Numbered from the stretch's first letter, positions 25,943 to 36,305 are shown. The stretch is DNA of 64,000 nucleotides from UBA10649 sp963755335 (GCA_963755335.1 CAVWJW010000008.1:1302001-1366000); one strand, 5' to 3'. The notes: a model not told the origin generated them from the letters alone. Numbers and translations: made by a program.

Positions 25943-28900
25943 GTGGCGTTGTGGGAATGTCTTGATGGCAACGAGGCGGTGGCTCTGGTAGCCCACCGCC
26001 TCAGTGATGTGTGCGCCATCTACCCGATCACGCCATCGTCGGCGATGGGGGAGTTCGCCGACGCGTGGAGCGCAGCGGGACGGACGAACCTGTGGGGCAC
26101 CGTGCCCCAGGTGGTGGAGATGCAGTCGGAGGGCGGCGCGGCGGGAGCGCTTCATGGTGCCCTGCAGAAGGGCACCCTGGCCACGACATTCACCGCCTCG
26201 CAGGGCCTGCTGCTCATGCTGCCGAACATGTTCAAGATCGCCGGCGAGCTCACGCCTGCCGTGATCCACGTCGCGGCCCGTGCCCTGGCGACGCATGCAC
26301 TCTCCATCTTCGGCGACCATTCCGACGTCATGGCGGCGCGCGGCACCGGCTTCGCCCTGCTGTGCTCGTCCTCTGTCCAGGAGGCGCACGACTTCGCGCT
26401 CGTCTCGCACGCCGCGACGCTGCGCACCCGCGTCCCCTTCCTCCACTTCTTCGACGGGTTCCGGACCTCGCACGAGGTCGACAAGATCCAGCTGCTCGAC
26501 GACGAGGACCTGCGGGCAGTCATGCGCTACGGCGATGTCCTCGACCACCGCGCCCGCGGCCTGACGCCCGAGCGTCCGGTGCTGCGCGGCAGCGCGCAGA
26601 ACCCCGACGTGTTCTTCCAGGCGCGGGAGGCGGCCAACCCGTACTACGACGCCGTCCCCGGCGAGGTCCAGGCCGTCTTCGACCAGCTCGGCGAGCGGAC
26701 AGGACGCCGCTACTCCCTCGTGGAGTACTACGGCGCCGCCGACGCCGATCGCGTCGTCGTGCTCATGGGCTCTGCCGCCGGCACCGCCCAGGAGGTCGTC
26801 GACGCCCTCAACGCGACCGGGGAGAAGGTCGGTCTCATCACCGTCCGCCTGTACCGTCCGTTCCCCATCCAGGCCTTCCTCGAAGCCCTGCCTTCGACCG
26901 TCACGTCCATCGCGGTGCTCGATCGCGTGAAGGAGCCGGGTGCCCCGGCCGAGCCGCTCCACCTCGATGTCGTCCTCGCCCTGCATGAGTCCCAGCGCGC
27001 CGTTCGCGTGATCGGGGGCCGCTACGGCCTGGGGTCCAAGGAGTTCACGCCCCAGGATGTGGCCGCGGTGTTCACCGAGCTTGCGTCGGACCACCCCCGT
27101 CCGCGGTTCACCTCGGGCATCGTCGACGACGTGACGCACCTGTCGCTGCCCCGCGACCCCGACTTCCACGTCCAGGGCACCGCCAGCAGCGCCGTGTTCT
27201 ACGGCCTCGGCAGCGACGGCACCGTGGGAGCGAACAAGTCGAGCATCAAGATCATCGGCGACAACACCGACCTGTGGGCCCAGGGCTACTTCGTCTACGA
27301 CTCGAAGAAGTCCGGCTCCGTCACCGTCTCGCACCTGCGCTTCGGTCCCGACCCGATCCGCTCGACCTACCTGATCGATGACGCCGACTTCGTCGCGTGC
27401 CACCAGTTCGGTCTTCTCGAGCGGTTGAACGTCCTTGATGCTGCCCGCCCGGGCGCGACCTTCCTCGTCAACGCCCCCCAGGCGCCCGATCAGGTGTGGG
27501 AACACCTCCCGATCGAGGTCCAGCAGCAGGTGATCGCGAAGGGGCTCGATGTCTGGGTCGTCGACGCGACGAAGATCGCCCGCGAGGTCGGTCTGGGGGG
27601 ACGTATCAACACCGTGATGCAGCCCTGCTTCTTCGCCCTGTCCGGAGTGCTCGATCGCGACGCCGCGGTGCACCTGATCAAGGAGAGCATCGAGAAGACG
27701 TACAAGAAGCGGGGCCGCACGGTCGTGGAGCGCAACCACGCCGCTGTCGACCGCGCGATCCTGGAGATGCATCAGGTCCAGGTGCCGACGACGGCGGACT
27801 CGACACTGCGACGGCTCCCGCCGGTTGCTGCCGGCGCGCCCGACTTCGTGCGCGAGGTCACCGCTCGCATGCTCGCCGGCGAGGGCGACCTGCTGCCGGT
27901 GAGCGCCCTGCCCATCGACGGGACGTTCCCGACGGGCACGGCCAAGTGGGAGAAGCGCGGCCTCGCCGACGACATCCCGATCTGGGACGCCGACCTGTGC
28001 ATCGACTGCGGCAAGTGCGCGATCGTGTGTCCGCACGCCGCGATCCGATTGAAGGTGTATCCGGAGGCGGCGCTCGCCGACGCCCCCGACTGGTTCAAGA
28101 GCAAGCCGTACGGGGGCAAGGAGCTTCCCGCGGGCACGCGCCTCACGGTCCAGGTCGCGCCGGATGACTGCACGGGCTGCGGGATCTGCGTCGACGTCTG
28201 CCCGGCTCGCAGCAAGTCGGAGGTCAAGCACAAGTCGATCGACCTGCTGCCGGCCGCCGAGCATCGCGACGCCGAGCGCGTCCAGTACGACTTCTTCCTC
28301 GGGCTTCCCGAGGTGGACCGCTCAGCGGTGCGGCACGACACGGTCAAGGGGTCGCAACTGCTCCAGCCGCTCTTCGAGTTCTCGGGGGCATGCTCGGGAT
28401 GCGGCGAGACCCCGTACCTGAAGCTGCTGACCCAGCAGTTCGGCGACCGGATGGTCGTGGCCAACGCCACGGGCTGCTCGTCGATCTACGGCGGCAACCT
28501 GCCCACGACGCCCTGGGCGACCGACGCCGCCGGCCGCGGCCCGGCCTGGAGCAACTCGCTGTTCGAGGACAACGCGGAGTTCGGCCTGGGGATGCGGCTC
28601 GGAGCGGACGCCCAGCGCGACGAGGCGCGGCGACTGCTGTTCGAGCTGTCCGACGAGGTCGGCACCGACCTGGCTGCCAGCCTGCTCGAGGACGAGCCCG
28701 GTCCGGCCGATGAGCCCGGCATCGCCCAGCAGCGACGCGAGGTCGGAGAGCTGCGCGAGCGGCTGCGCGGGTCCGTCAACCCGAAGGCCCGCATCCTCGA
28801 GAGCCTCGCCGACGCGCTCGTGCCGGTCTCGGTGTGGATCGTCGGCGGCGACGGTTGGGCCTATGACATCGGCTTCGGCGGCCTCGACCACGTGCTGTCG

Positions 28901-29546
28901 AGTGGCCGCAACATCAACATCCTGGTGCTCGACACCGAGGTGTACTCCAACACCGGTGGCCAGGCGTCGAAGTCGACCCCGCGCGGCGCCACGGCGAAGT
29001 TCGCGTCGCAACGGCAAGGTCACGCGCAAGAAGGATCTCGGGCTGCTCGCCCAGGCCTACGGCGACGTGTACGTGGCCCAGATCGCCCTCGGCGGAAACG
29101 AGACGCAGACGGTCCGGGCGATGCGTGAAGCGGCGGCCCACGAGGGGCCCAGCCTGATCATCGCCTACAGCACCTGCATCGCCCACGGCATCGACATGGC
29201 GACGTCGATGACGCACCAGAAGCAGGCGGTGGCCTCGGGCTACTGGCCGCTGTACCGCTACCACCCCAGTCCCGAGGCGGGCACCCATCCGTTCAGCCTC
29301 GACTCCAAGAAGCCGACGGTGCGCCTGCACGAGTTCCAGGAGCAGGAGACCCGCTTCGCCGTCCTCGAGCGCTCGGATCCCGCGCGGGCCGAGCACCTGC
29401 AGGCGCTGGCCCAGGCCGACGTCGACGAGCGATGGCACTACTACGAGCAGCTGGCCGGCGTCGAGCGGAACATCCCGATCGACGAGAACGAGAACGCCAG
29501 CCATCCGGATCACGAGGAGGAGCTTGCGGAGAGGGGCGAGACGTGA
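25943..29546 (+). CDS. nifJ: Pyruvate:ferredoxin/flavodoxin oxidoreductase (one frameshift)
   Basis: This single-chain PFOR of about 1200 residues, the usual length, decarboxylates pyruvate to acetyl-CoA and reduces ferredoxin or flavodoxin. N-terminal domain: AIYPITPSSAMGEFADAW. Then come the CoA-associated domain, two 4Fe-4S clusters (CIDCGKCAIVCPHA near residue 686, CTGCGICVDVCPA near 743), the proximal cluster CSGCGETPYLKLL near 817, and the TPP site GGDGWAYDIGFGGLDHVL. A shift at about 29013 splits FAS from GKVTRKKDLGLLAQAYG. It is followed by a DHOD-like gene with a 4-base overlap. Such an oxygen-sensitive enzyme implies low-oxygen growth. Confidence 0.94.
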
Positions 29547-30538
29547 ACATGGAGTCGGTCTACCTGGGCATGACGTTGAGGTCCCCGCTGGTGGCGTCGC
29601 CGTCACCGCACACTGGGCGCCTCGACACTCTGCTGCGACTCGATGACGCCGGCGTCGGCGCCGTGGTCCTGCCGAGCCTCTTCGAGGAGGAGGTCGAGAC
29701 CGAGTCGATGACGCTCACCACCCGCATGGAGGCTGGGTCGGGCGTGTTCGGCGAGGCGCCGGGGTACTTCCCCGACCTGGACCTCGACCACCTGGGCCTC
29801 GAGCGGCACCTCATGCTGGTGGAGGAGGCGAGCCGTCGGCTGTCGGTCCCCGTCATCGCCAGCGTGAACGGCCGGTCCGCCGGCGGCTGGGTGCGATACG
29901 CGCAGGACATGGTCGAGGCGGGCGCGCGCGCAATCGAGCTGAACATGTACGACGTCGCCGTCGATCCGACGATGACCGGGGCCGAGGTCGAGGCCGGATA
30001 CCTCGATCTCGTGCTTGCCGTGTGCTCAGCCGTGGACGTACCGGTCACCGTCAAGCTGTCGCCGTACTTCTCCTCCTTCGCCAACTTCGCGCGACGGGCG
30101 GTCGAGCACGGAGCCAGCGGCCTGGTGCTGTTCAACCGGTTCTACCAGCCGGACCTGGACCTCGAGACCCTCGACGTGACACCGAAGCTGGAGCTCTCGC
30201 GGCCTGGCGAGCTGCGACTGCCCCTGCGGTGGATCGCCGTGCTGCGGACACAGCTGCCGAAGACGAGCCTGGCGTTGACGTCCGGCGTTGCGGCCGGCAG
30301 CGACGTGGCCAAGGGCCTGCTGGCCGGAGCCGATGTGGTCATGAGCACCTCTGAGCTCCTGCGCCAGGGACCGGAGCGGGCCCGCGAGCTCCTTGCCGAC
30401 CTTCGGGCGTGGATGGAGGAGCACGACTACGAGTCGGTCGACCAGTTGCGGGGCAGCGTGGCCCAGCACGCCGTGCCGGATCCCGGAGCGTACGAGCGCG
30501 CCCAGTACCAGAAGGTGCTCAAGTCCTGGCACAACTGA
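29543..30538 (+). CDS. Dihydroorotate dehydrogenase-like flavoprotein paired with PFOR
   Basis: This 331-residue protein has the FMN-binding TIM-barrel of class-1 DHODs: MTLRSPLVASPSPHTG, VIASVNGRSAGGWVRYAQ, ELNMYDVAVDP (where DHOD has ELNxSCPN), VTVKLSPYFSS, LALTSGVAAGSDVAKGLLAG. The altered substrate loop argues against real pyrimidine synthesis. GTG start overlaps the nifJ stop (GTGA), so the two are translationally coupled; this pairing recurs in many bacteria as I recall. It may pass electrons between flavin and the PFOR/ferredoxin system. Function is not established. Confidence 0.82.
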   Translation: MNMESVYLGMTLRSPLVASPSPHTGRLDTLLRLDDAGVGAVVLPSLFEEEVETESMTLTTRMEAGSGVFGEAPGYFPDLDLDHLGLERHLMLVEEASRRLSVPVIASVNGRSAGGWVRYAQDMVEAGARAIELNMYDVAVDPTMTGAEVEAGYLDLVLAVCSAVDVPVTVKLSPYFSSFANFARRAVEHGASGLVLFNRFYQPDLDLETLDVTPKLELSRPGELRLPLRWIAVLRTQLPKTSLALTSGVAAGSDVAKGLLAGADVVMSTSELLRQGPERARELLADLRAWMEEHDYESVDQLRGSVAQHAVPDPGAYERAQYQKVLKSWHN

Positions 30539-30544
30539 ACGTCG

Positions 30545-30562
30545 CCTGAACCTTCGTTCGGG
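30545..30562 (+). terminator. Short hairpin after DHOD-like gene
   Basis: CCTGAAC-CTTC-GTTCGGG forms a 7-bp stem (one G-U pair) with a 4-base loop six bases past the stop. There is no U-tract. It is a weak terminator candidate. Confidence 0.3.
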
Positions 30563-30585
30563 CGCGGGTGTGCTGGAATGGACGG

Positions 30586-32089
30586 ATGAGCCCGAAGCGA
30601 ACCGCCCGCCGATCAGTCGTCAGCGTCCTCACCCTCCTGGCCCTCGCCGTGGCCGCGCTCGTCGGCGCCCGACCGGCCAGCGCGGCAGTGTTCGTGACCC
30701 TGACGGTCGCGAACGGCACGGTCGGGGTCGCGCAGAAGGTGACCGCGGCCGTCGACTCGTCGGCCATCGGCTCCCCGCCCGGCACCGTCGTCATCACGGC
30801 CGACGGCACGCAGATCGGCACTCAGAGCGTCGGAGGCTCGAGTGGCGGCACGGTCGATCATCTCGTGGACACCCACGTCCGCCAGGAACTCGGTGATCGT
30901 GGCAGCGTTCACGGCCGACACCGGCGACCTCGCCTCGGCGACCAAGACGGTGACCATCGCGAAGGTCGACACGGTCACGGACACGACCGTTCCCGGCTCG
31001 GCGGCGACGAACACCCAAGTGACCCTCGCGGCTGTGGTCCGCGTACGGGACGGGAACTACGTTCCGACCGGCGGCGTGACGTTCTACCGCAGTGACGGCA
31101 GCACGCTGGGAACCGCCCAGCTCGACCGCAACGGGCGAGCAAGTGCGACCTATCGCACGCCCAGCTCGGCGGGCACGGTCAGCCTCTACGCGATCTACAA
31201 CGGCGACGCGAGTGCGAATGCTTCACCACGTAGCGCAACGGACACGATAAGGGTCACCACGGTCGCCGCGACAGTCGCGCTCAGCGCGCCGCAGACCAAC
31301 TACGTCAACTCACCCGTCGTGCTGACGGCGAGGATCACCCCGACGTCCGGCACCGGCACCGTGGACTTCTCGGTCAACGGGAAGTACATCGGCACCGGCA
31401 GGGTTGCCGGCGGCGTGGCGACGCTCACGTGGGTGCCGAGCGCCTTGGGCACGTTCACGGTCACGGCGAACTACAGCGGTGGGAACGGCGTGGGCACGGG
31501 AACCGCGTCCAACCGTGTCAGCGTGACGATGCCGCAGAAGCCCGACCTCATCACGCTCGCCCTGGCCGGCACGTCGACCGTGTGGCCCGCCGGCTCGACC
31601 CACCCGCTGTCCAACGGTGCGACGCAGTCCTTCACCGTCACCAGCTCGTCCGGCCTGCCGGTGACCTTGTCCGTCACGGGGCCGTGCGCGATGACGGCAC
31701 CCACGACGCTGCACGTGCGCGGCGTCGGCGCACCGTGCGTCCTGTCGGCGTCCACGGCCGGTGGCAACGGCTACTCGCCGACCACCCAGAAGTACACGAT
31801 CGTCACCGCCTCGGGTCCCCAGACCGCCAAGGTCAGCGCGCCGAAGTCCGGCACCTACAAGCGCGGTGCGACGCTCAAGCTCAGCAGGACCTCCACGGTG
31901 ACGAACCTGAACAAGCCCGTCACGTGGAAGGTCACCAAGGGCACCAGTGTCTGCAAGGTGGCCCGCGCCGGCTCCTGGTACAAGCTGAAGCTGGTCAAGC
32001 GGGGGACCTGCAAGGTCCGTGGCTCGGCACCGGCGATCCCCGGCCAGTGGACCGCCTTCACGACCAATCGCACGTATACGGTGCGGTGA
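30586..32089 (+). CDS. Secreted protein with tandem Ig-like repeats (one frameshift)
   Basis: About 500 residues. A Sec signal peptide runs from MSPKRTARRSVVSVLTLL to ARPASAA (cleavage near residue 35). Ig-like beta repeats of the bacterial Big_3-type follow: VTLTVANGTVGVAQKVTAAV, then after a shift between about 30845 and 30895 TKTVTIAKVDTVTDTTV, PTGGVTFYRSDGSTLGTAQL and GTVDFSVNGKYIGTGRV. The basic Lys/Thr-rich C-terminal domain (about 400-500, with AKVSAPKSGTYKRGATLKLS) has several Cys. No LPXTG or membrane anchor was seen, so it is probably released or wall-associated. Role unknown; adhesin-like or structural. Confidence 0.7.
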
Positions 32090-32715
32090 TGACCACCCTT
32101 GCCCTCCGATCCGCCATCCTCGTCGTCTCGACGATCTTGGTCGCCGGCTGCTCGTCCTCTGGCACCACCGCCGAGAGCACGCCGACCCCCACCCCCACGC
32201 CCACGCCGCCCTCGGTCGTATGGGCCGGTGACGTGTGCGTGGGCTTCGATCGCGTCAAGACCAGCGTCGGCGCCCTCGGGCACAACCTCACCTTCAAGAC
32301 ATCCACGGACGCCTCGCTGATCGATCAGGCGAGCAGGCAGCTGCGCATCCAGGTGCTCGCGGTGGCGGACGCTGCCGACTCGCTGATGACCACGCTGCGC
32401 GAGGTGCCCGTCGACTTCGTCGCTGCCAACGACATGGTCGTGTCGCTCACCCAGCCGAGCCAGGCGACCAAGTCCGCCATCACCGAGGTCACCGCGCACC
32501 TCGACGCGGCCGGCAGCGCCGGAAACGTGATTGCGGCCGCGGGCGAGGTCGGACAGGCGATCGCCGCCGCAGGAACCGCCTTCGAGTCGGGCAAGCAGCT
32601 GGTCTCGGCGATTGGAGACGCGACCACACAGGCGAAGGGCGAGCTGCAGGACGCCTTCGCCGCCGCGCCAGCGTGCGCAGCGCTCACGGGGTCGCCGTCA
32701 CCGTCGGCATCGTGA
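32089..32715 (+). CDS. Putative lipoprotein
   Basis: This 208-residue lipoprotein begins MTTLALRSAILVVSTILVAGC, with a lipobox LVAGC giving lipidated Cys21. A Thr/Pro linker (about residues 28-40, from repeated CCCAC/CACCC units) leads to a helical domain rich in Ala, Ser and Val: SLIDQASRQLRIQVLAVADA, VIAAAGEVGQAIAAAGTAFE, ending GSPSPSAS. The ATG overlaps the stop of the Ig-like gene (TGATG), so both surface proteins are coupled. I do not recognise the family; the coiled-coil-like helical domain suggests an envelope role. Confidence 0.72.
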   Translation: MTTLALRSAILVVSTILVAGCSSSGTTAESTPTPTPTPTPPSVVWAGDVCVGFDRVKTSVGALGHNLTFKTSTDASLIDQASRQLRIQVLAVADAADSLMTTLREVPVDFVAANDMVVSLTQPSQATKSAITEVTAHLDAAGSAGNVIAAAGEVGQAIAAAGTAFESGKQLVSAIGDATTQAKGELQDAFAAAPACAALTGSPSPSAS

Positions 32716-32728
32716 CCTCGCCGCCGGC

Positions 32729-32759
32729 TTGACCCTGACGCGGCGTGAGGCCGTAGCGT
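32729..32759 (+). promoter_or_regulatory. Promoter TTGACC-19-TAGCGT
   Basis: The -35 TTGACC (32729-32734) and -10 TAGCGT (32754-32759) have a 19-base spacer. The -10 ends seven bases before the GTG at 32767, so the regulator mRNA is probably leaderless. Confidence 0.5.
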
Positions 32760-32766
32760 CATCGAT

Positions 32767-33532
32767 GTGAACGACCACCTGCGCAGTGTCAGCGAGCTGG
32801 CCAGGCTGTCCGGCGTCACCGTCCGGACGCTGCACCACTACGACGAGATCGGCCTGCTGGTGCCGACCGACCGCAGCCGTGCCGGCTATCGGCTGTACGA
32901 CGATAGCGACGTGCAGCGGCTGGCCCAGATCGTCGCGTACCGGGCCACCGGGATGTCCTTGACGGACATCGACACCGTGCTGTCCACTGACGGCGAGGTG
33001 CGCGCCGGTCATCTGCGTCGTCAGATCGAGCTGCTCGACGAGCGCCGCGAGCTGCTGGCCCGCCAGCGGCAGGTGCTGATCAAGGCATTGGAGGCGATGG
33101 GAATGGGCATCAACCTCGATCCCGAGGAGATCTTCGAGGTCTTCGGCGAGGACGACCCCCGGCGAGTACGAGGCGGAGGCAGCGGAGCGCTGGGGGGAGA
33201 CGGACGCCTACGCCGAGTCGTGGCGACGGACGTCCTCGTACACGAAGGAGGACTGGCAGCGCGCGCAGGCGGACGCCGAGGCGGTCGTGGAGGGCTTCAT
33301 CGACTGCAAGGCGGCCGGTCTGTCGCCTGAGTCGGCGGAGGCGATGCGCGCCGCAGAGAGTCATCGCGAGAACATCACGCGCTGGTACTACGACTGCACC
33401 TACGAGATGCAGGTGGGGCTGGCCGACATGTACCTGGCCGACCCTCGATTCATGGCGAACTACGAGAAGCGGATGCCGGGACTCACCCAATACGTCCACG
33501 ACGCGATCATGGCCAACGCACTGCGCGACTGA
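32767..33532 (+). CDS. MerR-family regulator with TipAS domain (one frameshift)
   Basis: This TipAL-like activator has about 254 residues. The MerR winged helix is RSVSELARLSGVTVRTLHHY with YRLYDDSDVQRL, followed by a dimerisation coiled coil (about residues 75-115). A shift at about 33162 joins FGEDDP to EYEAEAAERWGETDAY, the start of the TipAS thiopeptide/drug-binding globin-like domain, which continues VGLADMYLADPRFMANYEKR to the stop. Such proteins bind bulky antibiotics and activate resistance or stress genes. Its target is unknown; it may be autoregulated. Confidence 0.85.
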
Positions 33533-33542
33533 GCCCGTCGCC

Positions 33543-33548
33543 TAAGGT
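33543..33548 (+). promoter_or_regulatory. -10 TAAGGT (leaderless tag)
   Basis: TAAGGT ends six bases before the GTG at 33555. Same geometry as other leaderless genes here. Confidence 0.5.
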
Positions 33549-33554
33549 CGCAGG

Positions 33555-34151
33555 GTGGGCACCTCCGGGACCGTGGTCGGCGAGGACGGCGTGGCGCGCT
33601 GCGCCTGGGGCGACTCGACTGCCGACTACCGGCGCTACCACGACGGCGAGTGGGGCCATCCCGTCCACGGCGACAGCGCGTTGTTCGAGCGGATCACGCT
33701 CGAGGCCTTCCAGTCGGGACTGTCGTGGCTGACGATCCTGCGCAAGCGCCCGGCATTCCGCGCGGCGTTCGCGGAGTTCGATCCGGAGCAGGTGGCGGCC
33801 TTCGACGACCAGGACGCCGAACGGCTGCTCGCCGACGCCGGCATCGTCCGCAACCGGCGCAAGATCGAGGCGACCCTCGTCAATGCCCGGGCGGTCCTGG
33901 CCCTGCAGGACCGCGACGGTCCTGAAGCGCTCGACACCCTGGTCTGGTCCCATGCCCCGGCCCGCCACCGACGTCCGGCATCGCTGGAGCAGGTGCCCTC
34001 GCAGACGCCGGAGTCGCAGGCGCTCAGCAAGGCGCTCAAGAGGCAGGGCTTCGTGTTCGTCGGTCCGACAACGATGTACGCGGCGATGCAGGCGTGCGGG
34101 CTGGTCGATGACCACGTGCGCGGCTGTCACCGCGCCGGCGGAACCGGCTAG
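33555..34151 (+). CDS. tag: DNA-3-methyladenine glycosylase I
   Basis: This 198-residue enzyme removes 3-methyladenine from alkylated DNA. Typical motifs are present: the N-terminal RCAWGDSTADYRRYHDGEWG, with the zinc Cys and His and the Glu of HDGEWG; LSWLTILRKRPAFRAAF; ADAGIVRNRRKIEATLVNA; and the C-terminal VGPTTMYAAMQACGLVDDH with the zinc His and Cys in HVRGCHR. It is slightly longer at the N-terminus than E. coli Tag. Convergent with the AI-2E gene, ends overlapping by four bases. Confidence 0.93.
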   Translation: MGTSGTVVGEDGVARCAWGDSTADYRRYHDGEWGHPVHGDSALFERITLEAFQSGLSWLTILRKRPAFRAAFAEFDPEQVAAFDDQDAERLLADAGIVRNRRKIEATLVNARAVLALQDRDGPEALDTLVWSHAPARHRRPASLEQVPSQTPESQALSKALKRQGFVFVGPTTMYAAMQACGLVDDHVRGCHRAGGTG

Positions 34152-35254
34152 GCGCTGACCGCCGGAGCGGGTTCGACCACTGGTGGCGGGAACGGTCGTT
34201 CGGGATCGCGGCCGGTGAGGTACTTGGCGACGGAGTAGATCGCCCCCGCCACGGGAACGGCGATCAGTGCGCCGACGATGCCCATGGCGATCCCGCCGGC
34301 GGCGATGGCGAAGACGATGGCCAGCGGATGCAGGCTGACCGCCTTGCCCATGACGAGTGGCTGAAGCACGTCACCGTCGAACGAGCCGACGACGACGGTG
34401 AGCGCGATCACCAGGAGAGCGACGACGGGTCCTCGCTCCGCCAGGGCCACGACCGCCGCGAAGAAGGTCGCCACCGGGGCGCCGATGACCGGGATGAAGG
34501 CGCCGAGGAAGACCACGGCTGCCAGCGCAGGCGCGAGTGGTACTTGAAGGATCGTCAGGCCGATGAACACGAGCACGGCGTCGGCGAAGGCGACGATGAC
34601 GATGCCGCGGGTATAGCCGGAGATCGCATCCCAGGCCAGGTGCCCGGAGACATCGATCGGGCTCTGGGTCCGCTTGGGCATCCACGAGACGACCCATCCC
34701 CAGATGGTCTCGGGCGTCATCATGAAGAACACGACGCCGTACAGGAACACCGACGCGGCGATGACGAGCGTGCCGACGGATCCGAGCGCGCCCATGGCGT
34801 CGCCGAGCAGCCCCGTGGCCACGGTCTTGCCCCAGGACTGCGCCTGCTGCAGGAGGTTGTGGATGCTGGCATCGCTCAGCTGCAGCGGTCCGGTCCGCAG
34901 CCAGGTCTCGAGGTCGTTGAAGCCGCTGGTGAGCGACGCGACCAGCTTGGGCCCCTCCTGGATGGTGGCACGCACCACGACGGCGAGGATGACCACGACG
35001 GCGGCACCGATGACGATCAGCGCCAGCGCCATGCTGATGACCTTGGGCAGGAACCGCTGGAGCAGGTGCATGAGCGGCTGAGCCCACGCGGTCATCAGCA
35101 TCGCGAAGAAGATCGCGAAGGCAACGGGGAGGATCTTGTTGAGCACGGCGCCGGCCAGTGCGACGCCGGCGAGGACGACCAGGACTCGCCAGGTGATGCC
35201 GGCCAGCAGGCGGAGCGTGTCAGGGACTTGCGCCGCCGGCGTCTGGTCGCTCAT
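34148..35254 (-). CDS. AI-2E family transporter (PerM-like)
   Basis: This 368-residue integral membrane protein of the AI-2E/UPF0118 family has eight or so hydrophobic spans. Visible are LAGVALAGAVLNKILPVAFA near the N-terminus, a soluble region (LVASLTSGFNDLETWLRTGP), the family pattern GYTRGIVIVAFADAVLVFIGL, and the C-terminal FDGDVLQPLVMGKAVSLHPL. Family members export small signals, sodium or other solutes; the substrate is unclear. The minus-strand TAGCCT six bases ahead of the ATG supports the start. Confidence 0.87.
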   Translation of the reverse strand: MSDQTPAAQVPDTLRLLAGITWRVLVVLAGVALAGAVLNKILPVAFAIFFAMLMTAWAQPLMHLLQRFLPKVISMALALIVIGAAVVVILAVVVRATIQEGPKLVASLTSGFNDLETWLRTGPLQLSDASIHNLLQQAQSWGKTVATGLLGDAMGALGSVGTLVIAASVFLYGVVFFMMTPETIWGWVVSWMPKRTQSPIDVSGHLAWDAISGYTRGIVIVAFADAVLVFIGLTILQVPLAPALAAVVFLGAFIPVIGAPVATFFAAVVALAERGPVVALLVIALTVVVGSFDGDVLQPLVMGKAVSLHPLAIVFAIAAGGIAMGIVGALIAVPVAGAIYSVAKYLTGRDPERPFPPPVVEPAPAVSA

Positions 35255-35260
35255 GCCCTG

Positions 35261-35266
35261 AGGCTA
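35261..35266 (-). promoter_or_regulatory. -10 TAGCCT (minus strand)
   Basis: Read on the minus strand, TAGCCT ends six bases before the ATG of the AI-2E gene at 35254, which predicts a leaderless transcript. Confidence 0.45.
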
Positions 35267-35267
35267 C

Positions 35268-35627
35268 TCACGCATCGAGATGGAGGGCCGCGCGCTCGCC
35301 GACGTCGGGGACGGTGATCTCGTCGTCATTGGATCGCGCCACGAGGTAGCTCGCATCGTCGAGGAACTTGACGGAGAAGAAGCCGCCGGGCGCGCGATAG
35401 CGGCCAGCGTCACCCGGGCCGAGGATGGTTCCGTCGATCTCGATGCGGCCGGACACCACGTACGTGACGCAGCCCTTGCTGTATCCGTGGGCCGGGACCA
35501 CGTCGCCCTTGCGGCCGTGGACGATCGTCATCATGGCGCCGTCGGTGCGCAGGCGGGTCACCTCGGAGCCGAGGACGTTGCGCTCCCAGGTCATCTCGTC
35601 GGCGCGCACAGTGGTGAAGCCAGCCAT
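35268..35627 (-). CDS. Cupin-domain protein
   Basis: This 119-residue single cupin barrel has PAHGYSKGCVTYVVSGRIEIDG (motif 1, first His retained) and LGPGDAGRYRAPGGFFSVKF (motif 2 region). One of the usual metal histidines appears to be replaced by Tyr or Cys, so metal binding is uncertain. The ATG follows GGAAGGAA. It sits between the VOC gene and the AI-2E gene on the same strand. Function unknown; likely a small binding or regulatory cupin. Confidence 0.75.
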   Translation of the reverse strand: MAGFTTVRADEMTWERNVLGSEVTRLRTDGAMMTIVHGRKGDVVPAHGYSKGCVTYVVSGRIEIDGTILGPGDAGRYRAPGGFFSVKFLDDASYLVARSNDDEITVPDVGERAALHLDA

Positions 35628-35657
35628 GGTGTTCCTTCCGGTCTGAGGTGACGAACG

Positions 35658-36293
35658 CTAGTCGATCCGCACGGATCCATGCGGGGTGGAGAACCACACG
35701 GCGTTGACGCCCGGGTCACCGTCGTCGACCCAGTCGACCTTGATGCCGTCGAGTGGCACCTCGTGATCGGCGCCCAGCCAATCGGAGATGGTGTCGGGGT
35801 CGCCGTTCATCTCGACGCTCTCGATCCCGACCGCGCCCCCGCCAGTGGACGGGTGGTGGTCGGTCGGGGTGGTCCACTGGATGAAGAAGGGGAGCTGCGG
35901 ATCGTCGAGGACGTCGAGCACGCCGATCTGCTTCCAGCACAGCTCGAAGCCGTCCGGGCGGATGCGGTGGCCGGGGCGTCCGTCGCGGCCCAGCCGGGAC
36001 TCGACGACGGCGAGGTCATCGACGGAGACGGTCCAGCTCATCCATCCGCCGCCGTCCTCGGCGCGCCGGGCGACCGCACGGCCGAACGGGGCCTTGTCGG
36101 CCGCGGGGTGGTCGAGCGCCGACACCACCTCGAGGTAGCAGCCGTTGGCCAGGGGGAGGATGAAGTTGCGAGTGCCGAACGACGGGTGCCGTCCGCCGTC
36201 GACGAACGTCGCCCCCAGATCGGAGCCGATGCGCTGGACGACGTCGGGCAACTCGGCGGTCGTGCACGCGTACGAGATGTGATCAAGCCGCAT
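35658..36293 (-). CDS. VOC-family (glyoxalase-like) protein
   Basis: This 211-residue protein has two vicinal-oxygen-chelate halves: MRLDHISYACTTAELPDVV with GTRNFILPLANGCYLEVVSA in the first, and VGIESVEMNGDPDTISDWLG with NAVWFSTPHGSVRID in the second. It fits the glyoxalase-like DUF4062/PhnB-type group with His and Glu metal candidates (DHISYA, YLEVV). A PFFIQW segment is also characteristic of this subfamily. Start ATG at 36293 has CAGGAT six bases ahead. It is divergent from the YbhN-like gene. Substrate unknown. Confidence 0.78.
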   Translation of the reverse strand: MRLDHISYACTTAELPDVVQRIGSDLGATFVDGGRHPSFGTRNFILPLANGCYLEVVSALDHPAADKAPFGRAVARRAEDGGGWMSWTVSVDDLAVVESRLGRDGRPGHRIRPDGFELCWKQIGVLDVLDDPQLPFFIQWTTPTDHHPSTGGGAVGIESVEMNGDPDTISDWLGADHEVPLDGIKVDWVDDGDPGVNAVWFSTPHGSVRID

Positions 36294-36299
36294 AGTCGC

Positions 36300-36305
36300 A
36301 TCCTG
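36300..36305 (-). promoter_or_regulatory. Candidate -10 CAGGAT (minus strand)
   Basis: CAGGAT on the minus strand ends six bases before the ATG at 36293, the spacing of leaderless genes. The first base departs from TANNNT. Confidence 0.35.

Noticed and set aside
25907..28264. A 785-codon open frame antisense to nifJ.
   Set aside because: It is a high-GC shadow frame: Arg/Asp/Gly/His-rich, no recognisable domain, fully inside a clearly coding PFOR gene.
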